This document shows positions 25,200-38,711 of a stretch of DNA of 64,000 bases, piece after piece. This DNA comes from Apophysomyces variabilis (Eukaryota > Mucoromycota > Mucoromycetes > Mucorales > Mucoraceae): contig MZZL01000390.1 in assembly GCA_002749535.1 (NCBI GenBank), forward strand, positions 385,778 to 449,777. Reading direction: 5' to 3'. A model generated the notes under the pieces. The model worked only from the letters and a program-made list of their open reading frames with translations. It searched no databases and had not been told where the DNA came from. Both the position numbers and the translations under genes were made by a program. Within the stretch, counting starts at the first letter, position 1. Each line of letters begins with the position of its first letter.

Positions 25200-27317
25200 T
25201 CTGTAAATAAGAGTGCCCGGCGGTTCCCTACATGATGTAGGCTATGCGTATATATTATTTTTTTATGCTTCTTTTTCCGTTGCAATTATGCCTCTTTGCT
25301 GTTTGTTATTAATTTATTTTGTATTGGTCTGGTTCTTTTTGTTTATGACTCTCGAAAACGAAAATACACGTCCTCTAACTTTCTGTCTCCCCTATCTTAC
25401 TCTCATACAAGTTTCATGTTATGCATGGTATGTGCTTATGTTAAGTGTTTAGGAAGGGTTCCTCGTCATGTACGAAAGATAAAAAGGCAAATACATATGA
25501 TCAAATTCGATAGAGCAGCTGAATCGTATATATATTCACGTTTTCTTTGACTATGAATCATGCTGTACAAATTCTCAGTTTCAGAGTAGACTGCTAAACT
25601 TATATAAGAAAAAGGACGTAGCGTCTTTCATTGATCTGCTATGTTTAGGGTGCCTGAATTTTTGTGATACCGAACGTCAACGTGGTTGCCACTTCAAAAA
25701 TAACCAAGGAATCAAATGACCTGTCTGGCCTTCTATCAATGAGGTCGTACTAAAGAATTAGAACGGAAATACCCTGCGTTCACTAGAAAGAGGTTCGTTT
25801 TCCTTTCTCTTTCTTGTATTTCGTGACACAGATGTGGATCCACTTGGCAGTGATTAATATTCCTGCATCGGGCTACTGACCCCTTTTCCGGTACCCAAGG
25901 GATAATCAGCGCCAGAAAACAAAATTTTCTGGATTTGGGTTACATACAAAGGAACAACGCCTGCTTCGGGAAAAGGTTGAGAATATAGTGTCATACCATG
26001 CCTATCAGATGTAGTTCTTCGATTCAATGGGGTCATGAATTTCCACATGCATTACCTTGTTTCACTCCGACCATGCGTTCACAGGAAAGCACCTCGTAAT
26101 TGTCAACCACACACTTGCCGATATGTTAAAGCAAAGGCTGCATATTTTCCACCCAACACAAATTCATTTCCAGTTATCCCACTCCCAAGAAAAGCCTTAC
26201 AATTCTTTTGTGGTTTCCTGTCACACTCTCACGTATTGGGGATTCCCATATAAAGGAGGTTGGAGTTTTGCCCGTGTTATTTTCCAATTACTTTTGGTGT
26301 CGGGGGGACCCCCCTATAAGATGCCTTTTATGAGCACAAAGTCCCATACAAGGCAGCTTTTTTAAATCCCGTCTTATCCTCATTCGCAGAGAAAATTTCA
26401 TTTGAGTCGGCTTTTCAAATTTGATTCCATATTTGAAAGTTGGCAAATATTTTAGGACACTACTCTTTTTCTACTCATCAACGCATGCGGGAATTTTATT
26501 GTACATATGATGTAATTTTGTTGTAGTTCCAAAATGGGAGATGAAAGGATCAGAGGTCACGGCTTTTCCATTATCGTAGTGATCTCCCGGTCATTGAAAA
26601 GGCTTTTAATTGGTAAATTTTCTAGCGATTAGAAGTGGAATAACTTTATGAGCTCAGATAAATCCACAAGTTGCCTGATTTATTGTTTATAACATATCCT
26701 CCATAGGTCCTCTCATTAACCATTCAGTTGAAGCAAGAATTTGAGGCTAGGTCCACAATAAATCTGTTCGTATCCGCTCAACTACTACTACTACTGGCCA
26801 GCTTTCTATACAAACACCATTGTAAAGACGGCTATGGACCTAAGGTGCACTGCATTGATAGTAACTAACCTGCAATAGAGCCAATTGCTTGCAAAGCCAG
26901 GCAAGAGTCTCAGCTCGCTGGTAAAAAGGAACATATTGTTTATCATCTGCTATGAGACATCTAAAAAAGAATACTACTTATTAAATAGATGGATTGCTTA
27001 GTTATGATTGATCATACTTTCCTAAGGAGATACAAGGTACAATTACAGGAGGAGTATGCTAAAAAAGGAAGCTACAATAACCCCTCCATTTTTACAATAC
27101 AGCGTAGGTACAACAACGATGTCTTTACCATAGCTTTTAGTGGTCAAGTACAATAAGACATTTCATCATACCTACAACACAAATTTACCACACTCCTCAC
27201 CAATTGCCAAAACGGTGCTGCATTACAGTGCTTCCAACAAGTACTGGTTTTGCATGTGACTCTGCTCCACTTGAATAGTATTTCATGCTGGGCAATACAG
27301 CAAGAGAAAACTTAACG
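25200..27317. other. Gene-poor AT-rich region
   Basis: No gene recognised over about 2.1 kb. A G6-A-C6 inverted run lies near 26302-26314 and a short ACT trinucleotide tract near 26781. Short frames are unfamiliar. Confidence 0.5.
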
Positions 27318-27721
27318 GAAAAGAGGCGAAGACAGTTTACGGTCGAGTTGCTACACGAACGGAACACCACCTGGCTTATATCTCGAATGTGATGGACGTG
27401 CGGGATAGGGACGGTATGAAAGGCCATAACATCGTGATGGACAATGCTCCAATGCATACTCCAGCAGCAGTTCGCGAATTGATCGAGAATAGAGGCTACA
27501 AATGTCTGTATTTGCCTCCCTATTCTCGTTTTTAAACCCTTGAAAAGTTCTGGTCAAAAGTAAAAGTAGGTATTAGAAGAAATTCACTGAGAGCAGATGA
27601 TCGGCTCACGGATCGAATCTGTGATTCAGTAAATAAAGTAAAAGGCCAGACCTGTCAAGCTTGGATTGAACATGCGATATCTTTCTTTCCTCGCTGTAAA
27701 AAGCAAGCAAGGAATCTTTGA
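27318..27721 (+). pseudogene. Decayed DDE transposase fragment (Tc1/mariner-like superfamily)
   Basis: The + strand translation shows the C-terminal half of a DDE_3-type transposase: GRVATRTEHHLAYISN, then GHNIVMDNAPMHTPAAV with the second catalytic aspartate, RGYKCLYLPPYS, a stop codon exactly where the family normally has L-N-P, then FWSKVKVGIRR and WIEHAISFFPRCKK before a terminal stop. No N-terminal helix-turn-helix or first aspartate was found upstream. The in-frame TAA at about 27532 and the missing 5' half make it non-functional. Terminal inverted repeats could not be assigned. Confidence 0.8.
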
Positions 27722-27816
27722 GATAAATTTTCATTAAGAGTGTCGAGTCCACTCAAATGCTATAGAATACCATTACGGCAGATAGCCGTAAAACCAGGAT
27801 CGAGGTTATTTTTGTA

Positions 27817-27998
27817 CCGCGGCGACTTCGTTTGAAAAAAAACAAAGACAACAGAAAGAGAGAAGCAAACTGCCGCATTTTGCTCATAAGTATGCAGTTG
27901 GTGAGCAGTATACGTAAATTGTCTTAGATTGCTATAGACACCTAGCATAAGACTGAGAAAATTTCGAACAATTTCCAACCATACATGTACATAGTAAA
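27817..27998 (-). repeat. Inverted repeat copy A (pairs with 29605-29790)
   Basis: Read on the minus strand this segment closely matches 29605-29790 on the plus strand; a core of about 130 bases differs at roughly ten positions. Both copies keep an open frame containing LSLMLGVYSNLRQFTYTAHQ. It is probably a dispersed element or the ends of a larger one. Confidence 0.75.
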
Positions 27999-29604
27999 TA
28001 ACATAAGGCATTAGATCAGCCAACTTTAGTAATTCAAATGACTCCATGGGTAATTTTGATACTTCAATCTTCAACACTCTTTCCATCGCTAAGACTTCCT
28101 CCACTGGTATCTCCATCCTCCATACACATATGCACTCGCCTACCATATGGCATTACAGACTGCAGATGAAAGACGAAGTCAAAAATTTAACTACCTCGGG
28201 CGAGAACAAAAAGCAATTGTAGTTTCTTCAGGATATCAACGTCGCCGTAATGATACTTTGAAACGATCTTCGAAGTATACATCGCAGCCCGAATGCCCCT
28301 TTTATATGATCAAATGCTTGCCTATGCTTGTCACCATTGCCAAAAAAAAAAGATGTTTCCAATGGAAGTACTTCGATATCATCGTTTAGCCGTATAATAC
28401 CATCAGCATTTTAAGCATGCGCACATTCTTCGCTATTTGAAGGTATCCAGTTGAATGCGACTTCGCCCGGCCAAACCTTGAGACATTCTCTCTTCTTATA
28501 GATTACCTCTAAACTCGGCCTACTGTGCCGGACTCAAGGTTAATGATCTTGGCCCAGCCCAGTTATGACCTGCACAGTTAAGGCCCGCCCATTTCAAGCC
28601 ATGCAAATGCATACATCGTTTATCATATCTTTGTTCTAATACAATACATAAGGAAAGTACTCATGATATATTTGAACTACCATTCAATTACCTTATAGGC
28701 GTCAATAGTGTCGTCGACTGGTGGCTAACCACAAAAGAGCTTAGATTAATCTGAAGAAAGATGCCAAAAGTGCTTACTTCAGGCGGTTCAGCCAAAAAAA
28801 AGTCTGGTCGGGAGCCTTCTTTTCACAATTTATGCGATTCGCTGCTAGTATTCATGTTACTTGTATCTATCTAATATTAGCATCAGTGATAACCCTATAA
28901 ATGAGCCTTATCAGACCGAAGATAGACTTCTTCTGTACGGGACTCTTGTTGCAAACTAGAGTCATTAGTGGTATAAACTGTATTGGCTTGGCCGACATTG
29001 CCGATAATCCCAAAATTAATAACCACATTCTACCCATCTTGGTCCTATATGGAACCGCGTGAGAAAGCAATGCGGACCATGATAAAAACAAGACTTGTTA
29101 AGACTCACGTTTCTATACTTCCAAATTCTGTTGAAGACGTCGCGCATAGATCTTAACTGGATCTTGTGTATCTTCATTATTGACGATGCTTGACAGAGGG
29201 CGGTCGTAAACGGATTAAGCTTTTTCGAAGTCGGTGGTAAAGGTTTGCCTTCGCTGAATGTCGTCACGAATGCCTGGAAATCCCAATCTTTAAGAGAATG
29301 TTCGCAAAAATAGCGCATAAATGAGTCCCGACTGCCAGTTTCTGACCGGTATTCCTGTGGTTTTCCATTCTGTGAGCGCTGAGTGCAAGAGTTGTTAAAG
29401 AGGATCCTGCATATCTGCATGAGGCTATAATTGTAATCCAATGATAAAATTTTTAAACGCCGGTATAAATAATGGATAACGTTTCGAAGATAAATTAGCA
29501 TCACCTTTAGCCCTCACTACGTGGACCGACTTGCTTCATATAATTTCATTATACACTGACTTTTTTTTTAACTTTTTTTGATTGGAATCGAATGTATTGA
29601 CGCT
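27999..29604. other. Interval between the two inverted repeat copies
   Basis: About 1.6 kb flanked by the inverted copies. A minus-strand frame (29504-29016) of 162 codons exists but has no recognisable domain; neighbouring frames in the same stretch are broken by stops. This may be the decayed body of a mobile element. Confidence 0.35.
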
Positions 29605-29790
29605 ATTTACTATGTGCATGTTTGGTTCGAAATTGTTCGAAATTTCCTCAGTCTTATGCTAGGTGTCTATAGCAATCTGAGACAATTTACGTATACTGCT
29701 CACCAACTGCATACTTATGAGCAAAATGCAGCAATTCAGCTATCTCTTTCTCTTCTCTTCTTTTTTCAAAAGAAGTCGCTGCGGTGAAAA
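29605..29790 (+). repeat. Inverted repeat copy B
   Basis: Partner of 27817-27998 in opposite orientation; see that entry. The shared block ends in a T-rich tract followed by GAAGTCGCTGCGGT in this copy and GAAGTCGCCGCGGT in the other. Confidence 0.75.
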
Positions 29791-31265
29791 AAATTCGAAT
29801 TCACCTGTAACCCTAGTTTCAAAAGCAATGCCTGCAAATGACAGGTTCATTGGTTCTTATCAAAGAAAATATGCACTCGCTATCACGTCTTGAAATTGTC
29901 GCTAGTCTAGGAGACTCGTTGCATACACAGAAAGTCCATACCTTTTAAGCCCTTAGGTATTGGTGAAACGTGGAATAATTTACCACTAAACGAAAAAACT
30001 ATGTCTGTCCTCATACCATTTAAGCCAAGACGACAATAATCGTTTTATAACATATCATTCAAATATAGAGCTCGTTAAAAATCGAGGGCTTTTACTCAAT
30101 ACAAAACATCATGAGGGGAGCTTATATTTTATGAATTTTAGAATTAGTGACAACTGTGAAAAGCATTAAACAACGAAATTCCAACAATTCAGAGAAGAGC
30201 CTTATACCTTGTAAATATTATGCTTCCCAAATTCCAATTGCAAGGAAGCCGCCATGAATGGAAGGGCAAATATTTCTACACTTTGGCTCTGTTATGCACG
30301 CATACCTCGTTCATATACTTCGATCGATACTACGTACTGGATGATTCCATGTTCCTATTTCAGTCAACAGACACTGACTGAACCTCATTCGTTCGACTGT
30401 TAGCTCTCTGGTTAGCTCTGTGTGTTCATTCGGTAACTGAATAATCTTCATTGTCGCTTATACCTGCATCCTTCAAGTTCTCGCAGCTGCTGCTCCGACC
30501 GCATGATTAGGTGGGAATACCTTTCCGAGGATAAATAAACTGTATTTTCGTGTTTATTCACTAACCGCAAATGTCTTTTTCTATGCTGCTCCAATGGATT
30601 TTGTGTGCACTGAGCGTCGAGTTCATACTAGTAAAATACATTTTAATTGTTTGAATGCGTCATTCTTGATATCCGGGATGTACTTATCACGGAAAGATGA
30701 AAATTCATGGAGGTTGACTGCAAAATTCTGTCGCTGATATTGACACGTTGACACACGTGAATGGGACAAGAATTGCGCTCATGAGTATGACAAATTTTAC
30801 CTTGATTTAGCATCGCGCAGTTTAGGCGCAAACTCATATGCTACTGAAAAGAAGAAAGCTGTTCGTTCGAGGAATAAAAAGATAAAAAGGGTGTATTTAA
30901 ACAAAGCATGGACCGTTTTCCAAAATTGATTTTAACATCTGACCCTTTTTTGCACAGGCTATGAATGATCAGAACCTAACGCTACGTATCATTGCTGAGT
31001 CTCGCACAGGTTACATACAGAGCCTGTATTCGTAGGTAGCCGAGACAATGCGAAAGTGCCCTGCCGTAGTAAATCCTTTCTTTTTCTTTTGTTGTATACC
31101 GCACGAAGTAAGACGATATTTCGATTGCGACCGAGGTTTATCTTTGTAGCGTACTGTAACGCAAAAGAGAGCTGTGCTTGAAAGCAGTGACTGATACGCA
31201 GCACATGAAAAGATTTATAGTCCAATTTGGTGCATTTCTTCTTACGCCAAGACTCTTCCTTCACG
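29791..31265. other. Gene-poor region before the Bap31 homologue
   Basis: No gene or clear repeat recognised on either strand in about 1.5 kb. Minus-strand frames of 60-90 codons are unfamiliar. The promoter of the Bap31 homologue must lie at the end. Confidence 0.45.
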
Positions 31266-32326
31266 ATGACAATCTATTATACCGTTACGTTTTTTATTCT
31301 AGTAATTGAGGTATTTATAAGCCAGCATTACTTGAGACAACGGTAAAATACTAAAGCCTATTGAATGAGCAGATGTTCATCTTTGGCATGCTTGTGGTAA
31401 GCTCACTTGGCCCGCTTGGCAACAGTATTTTCGTGTGTGTGTATGCGTCTTTTCTGATATTCGCCTTTCTTAGCTGCCTTTACCTTCACATTGGCGTAGA
31501 GCCATGTTAAGAGGCGTCACAACTTCTCCTTTGGTAAGTCTGTTCTCGGTAAGGTTCGGGATCTTGACGTATTTTGAAAGATCGCCAAAGCTGTGTATGG
31601 TCTTAAAATCATCATGGGGTGAGTATTAGAAAAGATAGTGGGGAGATGTATCAGGGCTTGTGTTGACTTTTATCACAGATTCATCTTTGTTCTCTTCATC
31701 GGTGAGTAGGGCAAAACATGGCAAGAAAAGATCGAGGCTGACATAGCCGTTATGCACAGATACAATCAACCGGTTGCAGAGAATCGATGCCGAATCTCAA
31801 GAAGAACAGCACCATCATGATTATAGCTTTGAAGCCAGTCAGAAAGCCAAGAAGTTTTATGCTCAGAGAAACTTGTATTTGACAGGATTCACCTTGTTTT
31901 TGTCTTTGTAAGTTGGCTCACAAGCATGCAAATGGTGGTTCACTTATAGTTTATTTTAGGATTCTTGAAAGGACTAGCACATTGGTTATTCAGATGTTGC
32001 AAAGAGAAGAGGAGCTCGAAAATATGAGGAAGGAGGTAAGGGTATTCTCTATGGCACGGATATATCTTTTTAATCTATTATGATATCAGTCCCTGGAAGT
32101 AAACAAGGATCAGCAACGTTTGATTGACCTGGAGAAGACATACAAGAAACAGGTAGAGGAGCTTACACAAGAAGTAAAGGAACTTCAGAAGCAAGAGCGT
32201 GATTTTGAGACGCTTAAGAAGCAAGTCGCACAACAATCAGAGGAGTACAACCGTTTGGCAGATGAACGCAATGCGCTTGAACGTGCAGTCAAAAATCAAC
32301 AACCGGAGGGAAGAAAGGAAGTTTAA
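31266..32326 (+). CDS. ER membrane protein Bap31/Yet family
   Basis: Eight exons (31266-31310, 31373-31396, 31474-31533, 31581-31618, 31679-31701, 31760-31907, 31960-32035, 32090-32326) give 216 aa, the usual length for fungal Yet/BAP31 proteins. The N-terminus MTIYYTVTFFILVIEMFIFG is the first membrane span; LPLPSHWRRAML follows, then a second span ending GFIFVLFIDTINRL and a third in LYLTGFTLFLSLILERT. The C-terminal third is a cytosolic coiled coil (EELENMRKE onward, KKQVEELTQEVKELQKQ). Bap31 proteins are ER cargo receptors and quality-control factors. Several exons are very short (23-24 nt), and only this splicing gives the continuous family pattern. The last residues GRKEV lack a strong KKxx retrieval signal. 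Confidence 0.93.
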
Positions 32327-34397
32327 GGAACATATCAATAAACAACGGAAAATGCTATTTACCAAACCAAAACAAGGTGTTTGCTATGGAGTTGCAATAT
32401 TCTTAACCAAACCCGCTATGTTATACTTTATATGTGATCGTATATATTACATTGCTTCTTACATACGATACGAAGGAATAAAAGTTTCAAAAAGCATGGG
32501 CAAAACCTCTTCACACGAACTCTCGGAAGTTGAATTCAACAAGTGGACTTGGATCTTCTGAAATTCGAGAAATGGATGGTTAGGATGATGTCGCTTAACG
32601 AGATCCAGCGGTATATCTAATTGAGAGTGAATACAATATCGTGTAATGTAACCTCAATTCCAAGGCTACTTTTGTGCAAGTGAATAGGATGACTATGCGC
32701 TGGGAAAGTTTTAAATGATTTCACGCTAATATATTACCGTAACAGAATGTTCAAGACTGAAAGAAAAAAGTAATGCTTTTGCTGCGAATAGTTCAAAACT
32801 AGGCAAGGTTTAAGATAATGATAACATAGCCTGGTCTTATTGCTTTGTGACAATATTCATTCGATGGAATAGAATGAGAACAACTGATAAACTGACCGCT
32901 GTTGCTGTACTCTCGTAGCTTACATTGACTGAGAAAGATGTTCGCATCAATTAAGAACGATACATAAGCTAGTTGATGATAAAGAATACTTGAGTGAGAA
33001 TATCTATTTTTCATTTCATTCCATGTTTCTCTTTTGTAGGTGCATTCTTGCACTATAAACTGTCAATATAAGTGCCTTGCGAATGACTCGTCCATAAAAC
33101 CTACAAATACATGCGTTTTCTATACAAGTCATCCAGGTTTTGGATTGGCATTGTATCTCTCTGTGCTTCTCTCTTTTTACCTGCCATCTTACACTGTATG
33201 AGCGATATCGCTTATACTTAATATTAAGCGATTAAACTTTTTGTCGTCATTATCTGTTGCTGATTAATGTGGTTCAGAGTATTCTTCAATGGTGTTGGAT
33301 AGGACATCATGACAATATTTCAATACGTTCGTTTATAAACCCGTGCGAAATTGTTGTCGCCTTTTTTTCATTTTTGGACTTTTCTCCTCTTTTACCAGGA
33401 CTCATCCCCCTGTTAGTATGTATACACACTTTGGAATTGCACTCTTTGCCCTAGACTCACGTCAAATTTCATAGTCTTCTCGTGGTACGTGTGATCGAGG
33501 TGTCTTCGCTCTCATGGCCCTCTCGCTCCCAATTTTGCCGTTTTCTTCCTCTCTTGCCCCAGGATGGGTACCAACGCCTCCTAACGGAGTGTACGCCCTG
33601 GATGGGGATAAGGTGTTGTAAACAGTTTATCTTTTATCGAATCAACAATTGCATACTGACAACATATTTTTCCATCTGTAGCTCCTGACAGCTTTCTGTT
33701 TTGCCAACTTTCTAATTTTTATTTTAGCCCAGTTTTTTTTCAATAACGTTGGCCACCCTGGGCTGGATGCGCCGCAGCCCCCAACGCATGCGTTGGCATT
33801 ACGCTTTGGGGGTAAATAAGAAAGACATCATATCACTCCCTTTACTAACCATGAATTATATTTCATCTGCTTTAATGAGTTTTGTGTTCACTGGAGGCTC
33901 AAGTTATGTAAGCAAAATGTACTTCCTGCATAACTTGTTCAGTAATGAGTGTCTTTTTTTTCAGCGCAAGCTTTATTCTAGAGTAGCGCGATATACAATT
34001 GGATAAACAGTAAAGATGAAAGCTTTGATACCCTCAAATGTGTTTCTGCAACGCCATAACCATATCACATGTTGAAGACGGGATATTGATATGCATGTTT
34101 ATCATCATCAACTGCGTCGTAACTGATTCCATGTAGCGCAGTGGATTAAGTTCCCAAAAATAAACGAAATCTTCGTAGACAGGAGTGACGTTCCGTAAAT
34201 CAAGTGGCACAGCAACTCGAAGTCTAACAACTAAGTTGGACAAGCGCAATGCGCTGGAAAAGCATGTTGGAAAAAGAAGATTCAAAAGTACAACAGATTG
34301 GTAAGTTGAAAGAGCTTATAAAACAAAGAAAAGATATGAATGCCACGGAATATGGATGTGTAGAGGATAGGTAGGAAAAATTACAGGTGTGTGCTTT
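32327..34397. other. Intergenic region with a perfect 16-bp palindrome
   Basis: No gene recognised over about 2 kb. At 33781-33796 the sequence CCAACGCATGCGTTGG is a perfect palindrome, inside a locally GC-rich patch (33760-33810) within otherwise AT-rich DNA. Confidence 0.5.
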
Positions 34398-34775
34398 TTA
34401 TGCAACCGCTATGGCTGAATCTACTTGGAAGGAAGAGCCTTCATCGTCCTCGTCTGCAAAATCGTCAGGATCGTAAATGACTCGAATAATAAGGGAGCAG
34501 GAAGGACAACGGGCAACATCTTCGCCATCCTTCAAATCGTCCTAAAATAAAGGCACAGTATAAGTCAATAAACGATTAGCCAACGATTAATCTGGCATAC
34601 CAAAGCAATCATGAACTTATCCCCGCAAGGACAGGGATAAGTGTAGATCCCCTCGTCCTCATCGAATTCCATATCCTCAATCTCGATCTACAATGGCATT
34701 CATGTCAGATCAGTCATAATTCAAAGAGAGAAAAGCGATATATTGATGGCTTACCTCGTCATAAAACGAAGTCAT
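34398..34775 (-). CDS. dph3: Diphthamide biosynthesis protein 3 (CSL zinc finger)
   Basis: Three exons on the minus strand (34775-34755, 34687-34601, 34541-34398) give 83 aa, the typical Dph3/Kti11 size. The N-terminus [15 protein letters not shown] is characteristic, and the CSL zinc-binding cysteines appear as PCPCGDKF and [10 protein letters not shown]. The protein donates electrons to the Dph1-Dph2 radical enzyme that modifies a histidine of eEF2, and also associates with Elongator for tRNA wobble-uridine modification. The acidic C-terminus ([10 protein letters not shown]) is usual. The first coding exon is only seven codons. Confidence 0.96.
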
Positions 34776-35753
34776 GATTCCCAGGAAAGTGGACCAAGTA
34801 AAAAAGAGAAGCTTTTCCGTCCAAGTGGTTAATTGGCAGAGAAATTTGAGTGACTCGTTATCACTCGGCCTGGACAATAGCACAACCAATCATTTGCATG
34901 CAACGGATCGCCGTCTGCCTTCCAAGTACAGTCCATTGATATACATCTTCATGCGAAAATCTCATAGTATCACCTAGTGCTTTTTTCGTTAATTGCTGTT
35001 AGTAAAAAGCTCAACCGCTACAAACGTTACAATGGAAAGTTTAAGCTTAGCAAGTGGTCCGTGATGATTTTTCAGCTTCTGCCAATCATTATAACCAAGA
35101 CATAAAGTACTGCTAAAAGTTGGATAACCATTCTAAACGGCAGCACTTACACCAACGGCTGGGCTGAATAATCCTGCTAAGTTAGTACGGAGAAAATCTT
35201 TTATTTTATGCTAAGTCGGTACGGTGGGTTGAATAAAAGAAACAACCGGGCTGATGACAAGGCTCATGATCCAGTGGGCTTATGTCGGTCAACCACATTC
35301 CTTGTATAGAAACGCTTACGCAATTACTTCCGTCTGCAAACGAATGCGACGAATTTTTTAGTTCGGCGATTCATATGAACGTTGCCATGTATGTAACATG
35401 CCTGACGTGATCGACAATCGAATGTTGACAGAGACAAATTGTCCTGTTACCTTGTTCGCTTCATAGGATTTTTAGGCAATAGATTATTGAAACATCGATG
35501 CTTCCTTATGGCGTGTTAAACGCAAAGATACTTTGCTTCCGCCTTTTATCTGATTCAGTGAGATACAATTATCGTAGTAGGAACTTTATGCTCCTCTCAT
35601 CGTACTTGGTGGTTTTTTTTTCCGAAATGGCTGGGTGCCTGAGGTTCCAGAAAAAGCACCTTATTGAAGAGGATTAATAATCTAACGCAACATATAAATA
35701 ACGCTTGCTTTACTAGCACAATAAACTTCGCAACTTCATTTATTTGTTTCATT
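34776..35753. other. Divergent intergenic region
   Basis: Separates the divergently transcribed Dph3 and oxidoreductase genes. It should hold both promoters. No other gene recognised. Confidence 0.5.
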
Positions 35754-36932
<1,179 letters not shown>

Positions 36933-38102
36933 TACATTTATCACACTGTAATACCCTTATGTACATTACTTATCTTCTCTTTGGCATCAAGAAACGTCCA
37001 CTTGGGGATTTTAAAAATAATCGCTTGAGCGAGAAAAGTGAATGCGCGTTTCCCTACCCAGAAAGTTTCTGGTATCTAAGCTTTTCTGCATAACTCAAGA
37101 AATACAGTGAACTTCTACTGTGACACTGTAACCCGGATATGACGGTTATTTCTCTTGTTAGGAAGAGAAGGCAAACTTGTATAAGTCTCACAAGCCTTCT
37201 AACAGCCACGTGCCGTACACTGCTGTTGTCCAAATCAGCATGGCATGTGGCCGTCCACTTTGATCTAGCAATTTATTATGCTTAGAGGTACCTAAAACGC
37301 TGTTTTTCTCAGGACCCTCAAAGTTTACAAAATGTAACTGGATGCTTCAAATTGCGAAATTTCAGAGCTGCTCTAGCTGTCTTTATTCTATCAAAGACAT
37401 CTCAATATCTGGCCTTGGACACAGTCGCTCTATTTCTCCACAGTTCAGCGTAGTTAAGCGTTTCCATTGTGAGTTAGGTACCTAGCCTTTTATGAACGCC
37501 TGTTTCTACGTCCTCATAAATTTTATATATTCAAGCTGCGGCTACCGTTTTCATTTGATCAAAATAAAGGTTGTCGATCTCGTCTAACATGGCTTCTCGC
37601 GGAATCATCCCTCTGTGTGTGTGTGGATAATGACCTACTAACGAAACGTATTCAACTACGTGTTAACGTGAACCTGTACTGTTACATTCGCAATTCTCCT
37701 ACCAGCAGCGTAGATCTCCTTTCAAATAGCAATATCTAAGTTTATTTTAAATCACAGTGTACCTCTTACAGATGGTTTGTGCTGACCATAACCAGTTTCC
37801 TTTTTAGTCATCACTACTTTATCTTTACTATCCTGTCCATGCTCATCCTCGTGGCTAATTGAAACAACTGCTAATTTTATCATTGTATGGTCCTGCCAGA
37901 ACCATATACAAAATATTGCTGAATCGATTCATTAACAAGTTTGCTTTATTATTGTTCTTTCCATGTTCATTGGAACTGACATGGAAAGAATCAACTAGCG
38001 TGTCAAGAGGCAACAGAGGGTGGAAGACAGGAAAACAAGCGGCTGAATGTGGTATCCAATGCTGATCTCTTGTACATCTGTCATGATATTTGGTCTATGT
38101 GT
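36933..38102. other. Intergenic region
   Basis: Holds 3' ends of convergent genes (oxidoreductase + and thioesterase -). A short GT tract lies near 37615. No gene seen. Confidence 0.5.
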
Positions 38103-38711
38103 CTACAGCTTTGGATCCAGGCAATACTTGGAATGTGTACCAGTATAGCATAAGTTACCCTTCTCATCGTAAATCTTCACGAACAGATTGGCAAGGCTCT
38201 TGCCAACACGATGTACATCACACTCTATACGAGCTTTGGTTCCACTAGGGACGCCGCGCAGGTAGGATACTGACAGATCAGTCGAGACACCCAGATACTT
38301 CCATTGCGTTTTGCCTGGAAAGTTTCTTGTTTAAGTCGAATCCCATTTTTTCAAAAACGCGGTATAGTCTGAAAAGCAATGTGTTTACCTTCATGCACCA
38401 TCAGGGCGAAACTACTGCAGATATCGATGATGGTTGCCACACAGCCACCATGCCAACTCCCGATTCTTTGTAAAACCATCATCGTTTAAGCAAAGTGTAC
38501 TGAAGCATAGTTGGGGAGAACCTTACTGGTTACAGTGGGATTCATCGACGACGAACTCCCACACCACTTTGTCTGGAGCCGCGTCAACGACCGTAAGGTA
38601 GCTATAGACTGAATCCTCCCAATATCGAGTGTTTCCATCTCTTCTAGTGCAAATAATAAGTTGTTCAGCGAGGCGTGGAAATTTCTCTGCCAGTTCAGGT
38701 AAAATCTTCAT
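38103..38711 (-). CDS. Hotdog-fold acyl-CoA thioesterase (ACOT13/PaaI-like)
   Basis: Three exons on the minus strand (38711-38527, 38465-38389, 38314-38103) give 157 aa. The second exon holds the signature helix region SWHGGCVATIIDICSSFAL with the catalytic-type aspartate, and the third has VSTDLSVSYLRGVPSGT and ARIECDVHRVGKSLA, the strands of the 4HBT/PaaI hotdog fold. The first 60 residues form the N-terminal helix and strand. ACOT13-like enzymes are tetramers that hydrolyse acyl-CoAs, often near mitochondria. Substrate range cannot be judged. Confidence 0.9.

Noticed and set aside
26302..26314. G6-A-C6 run as a possible quadruplex or terminator
   Set aside because: Only one G-run per strand, so no quadruplex; isolated and far from any gene.
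29016..29504. 162-codon minus-strand open frame between the inverted repeats
   Set aside because: No recognisable domain; a neighbouring frame looks equally gene-like but is broken. Kept only as possible decayed element body.
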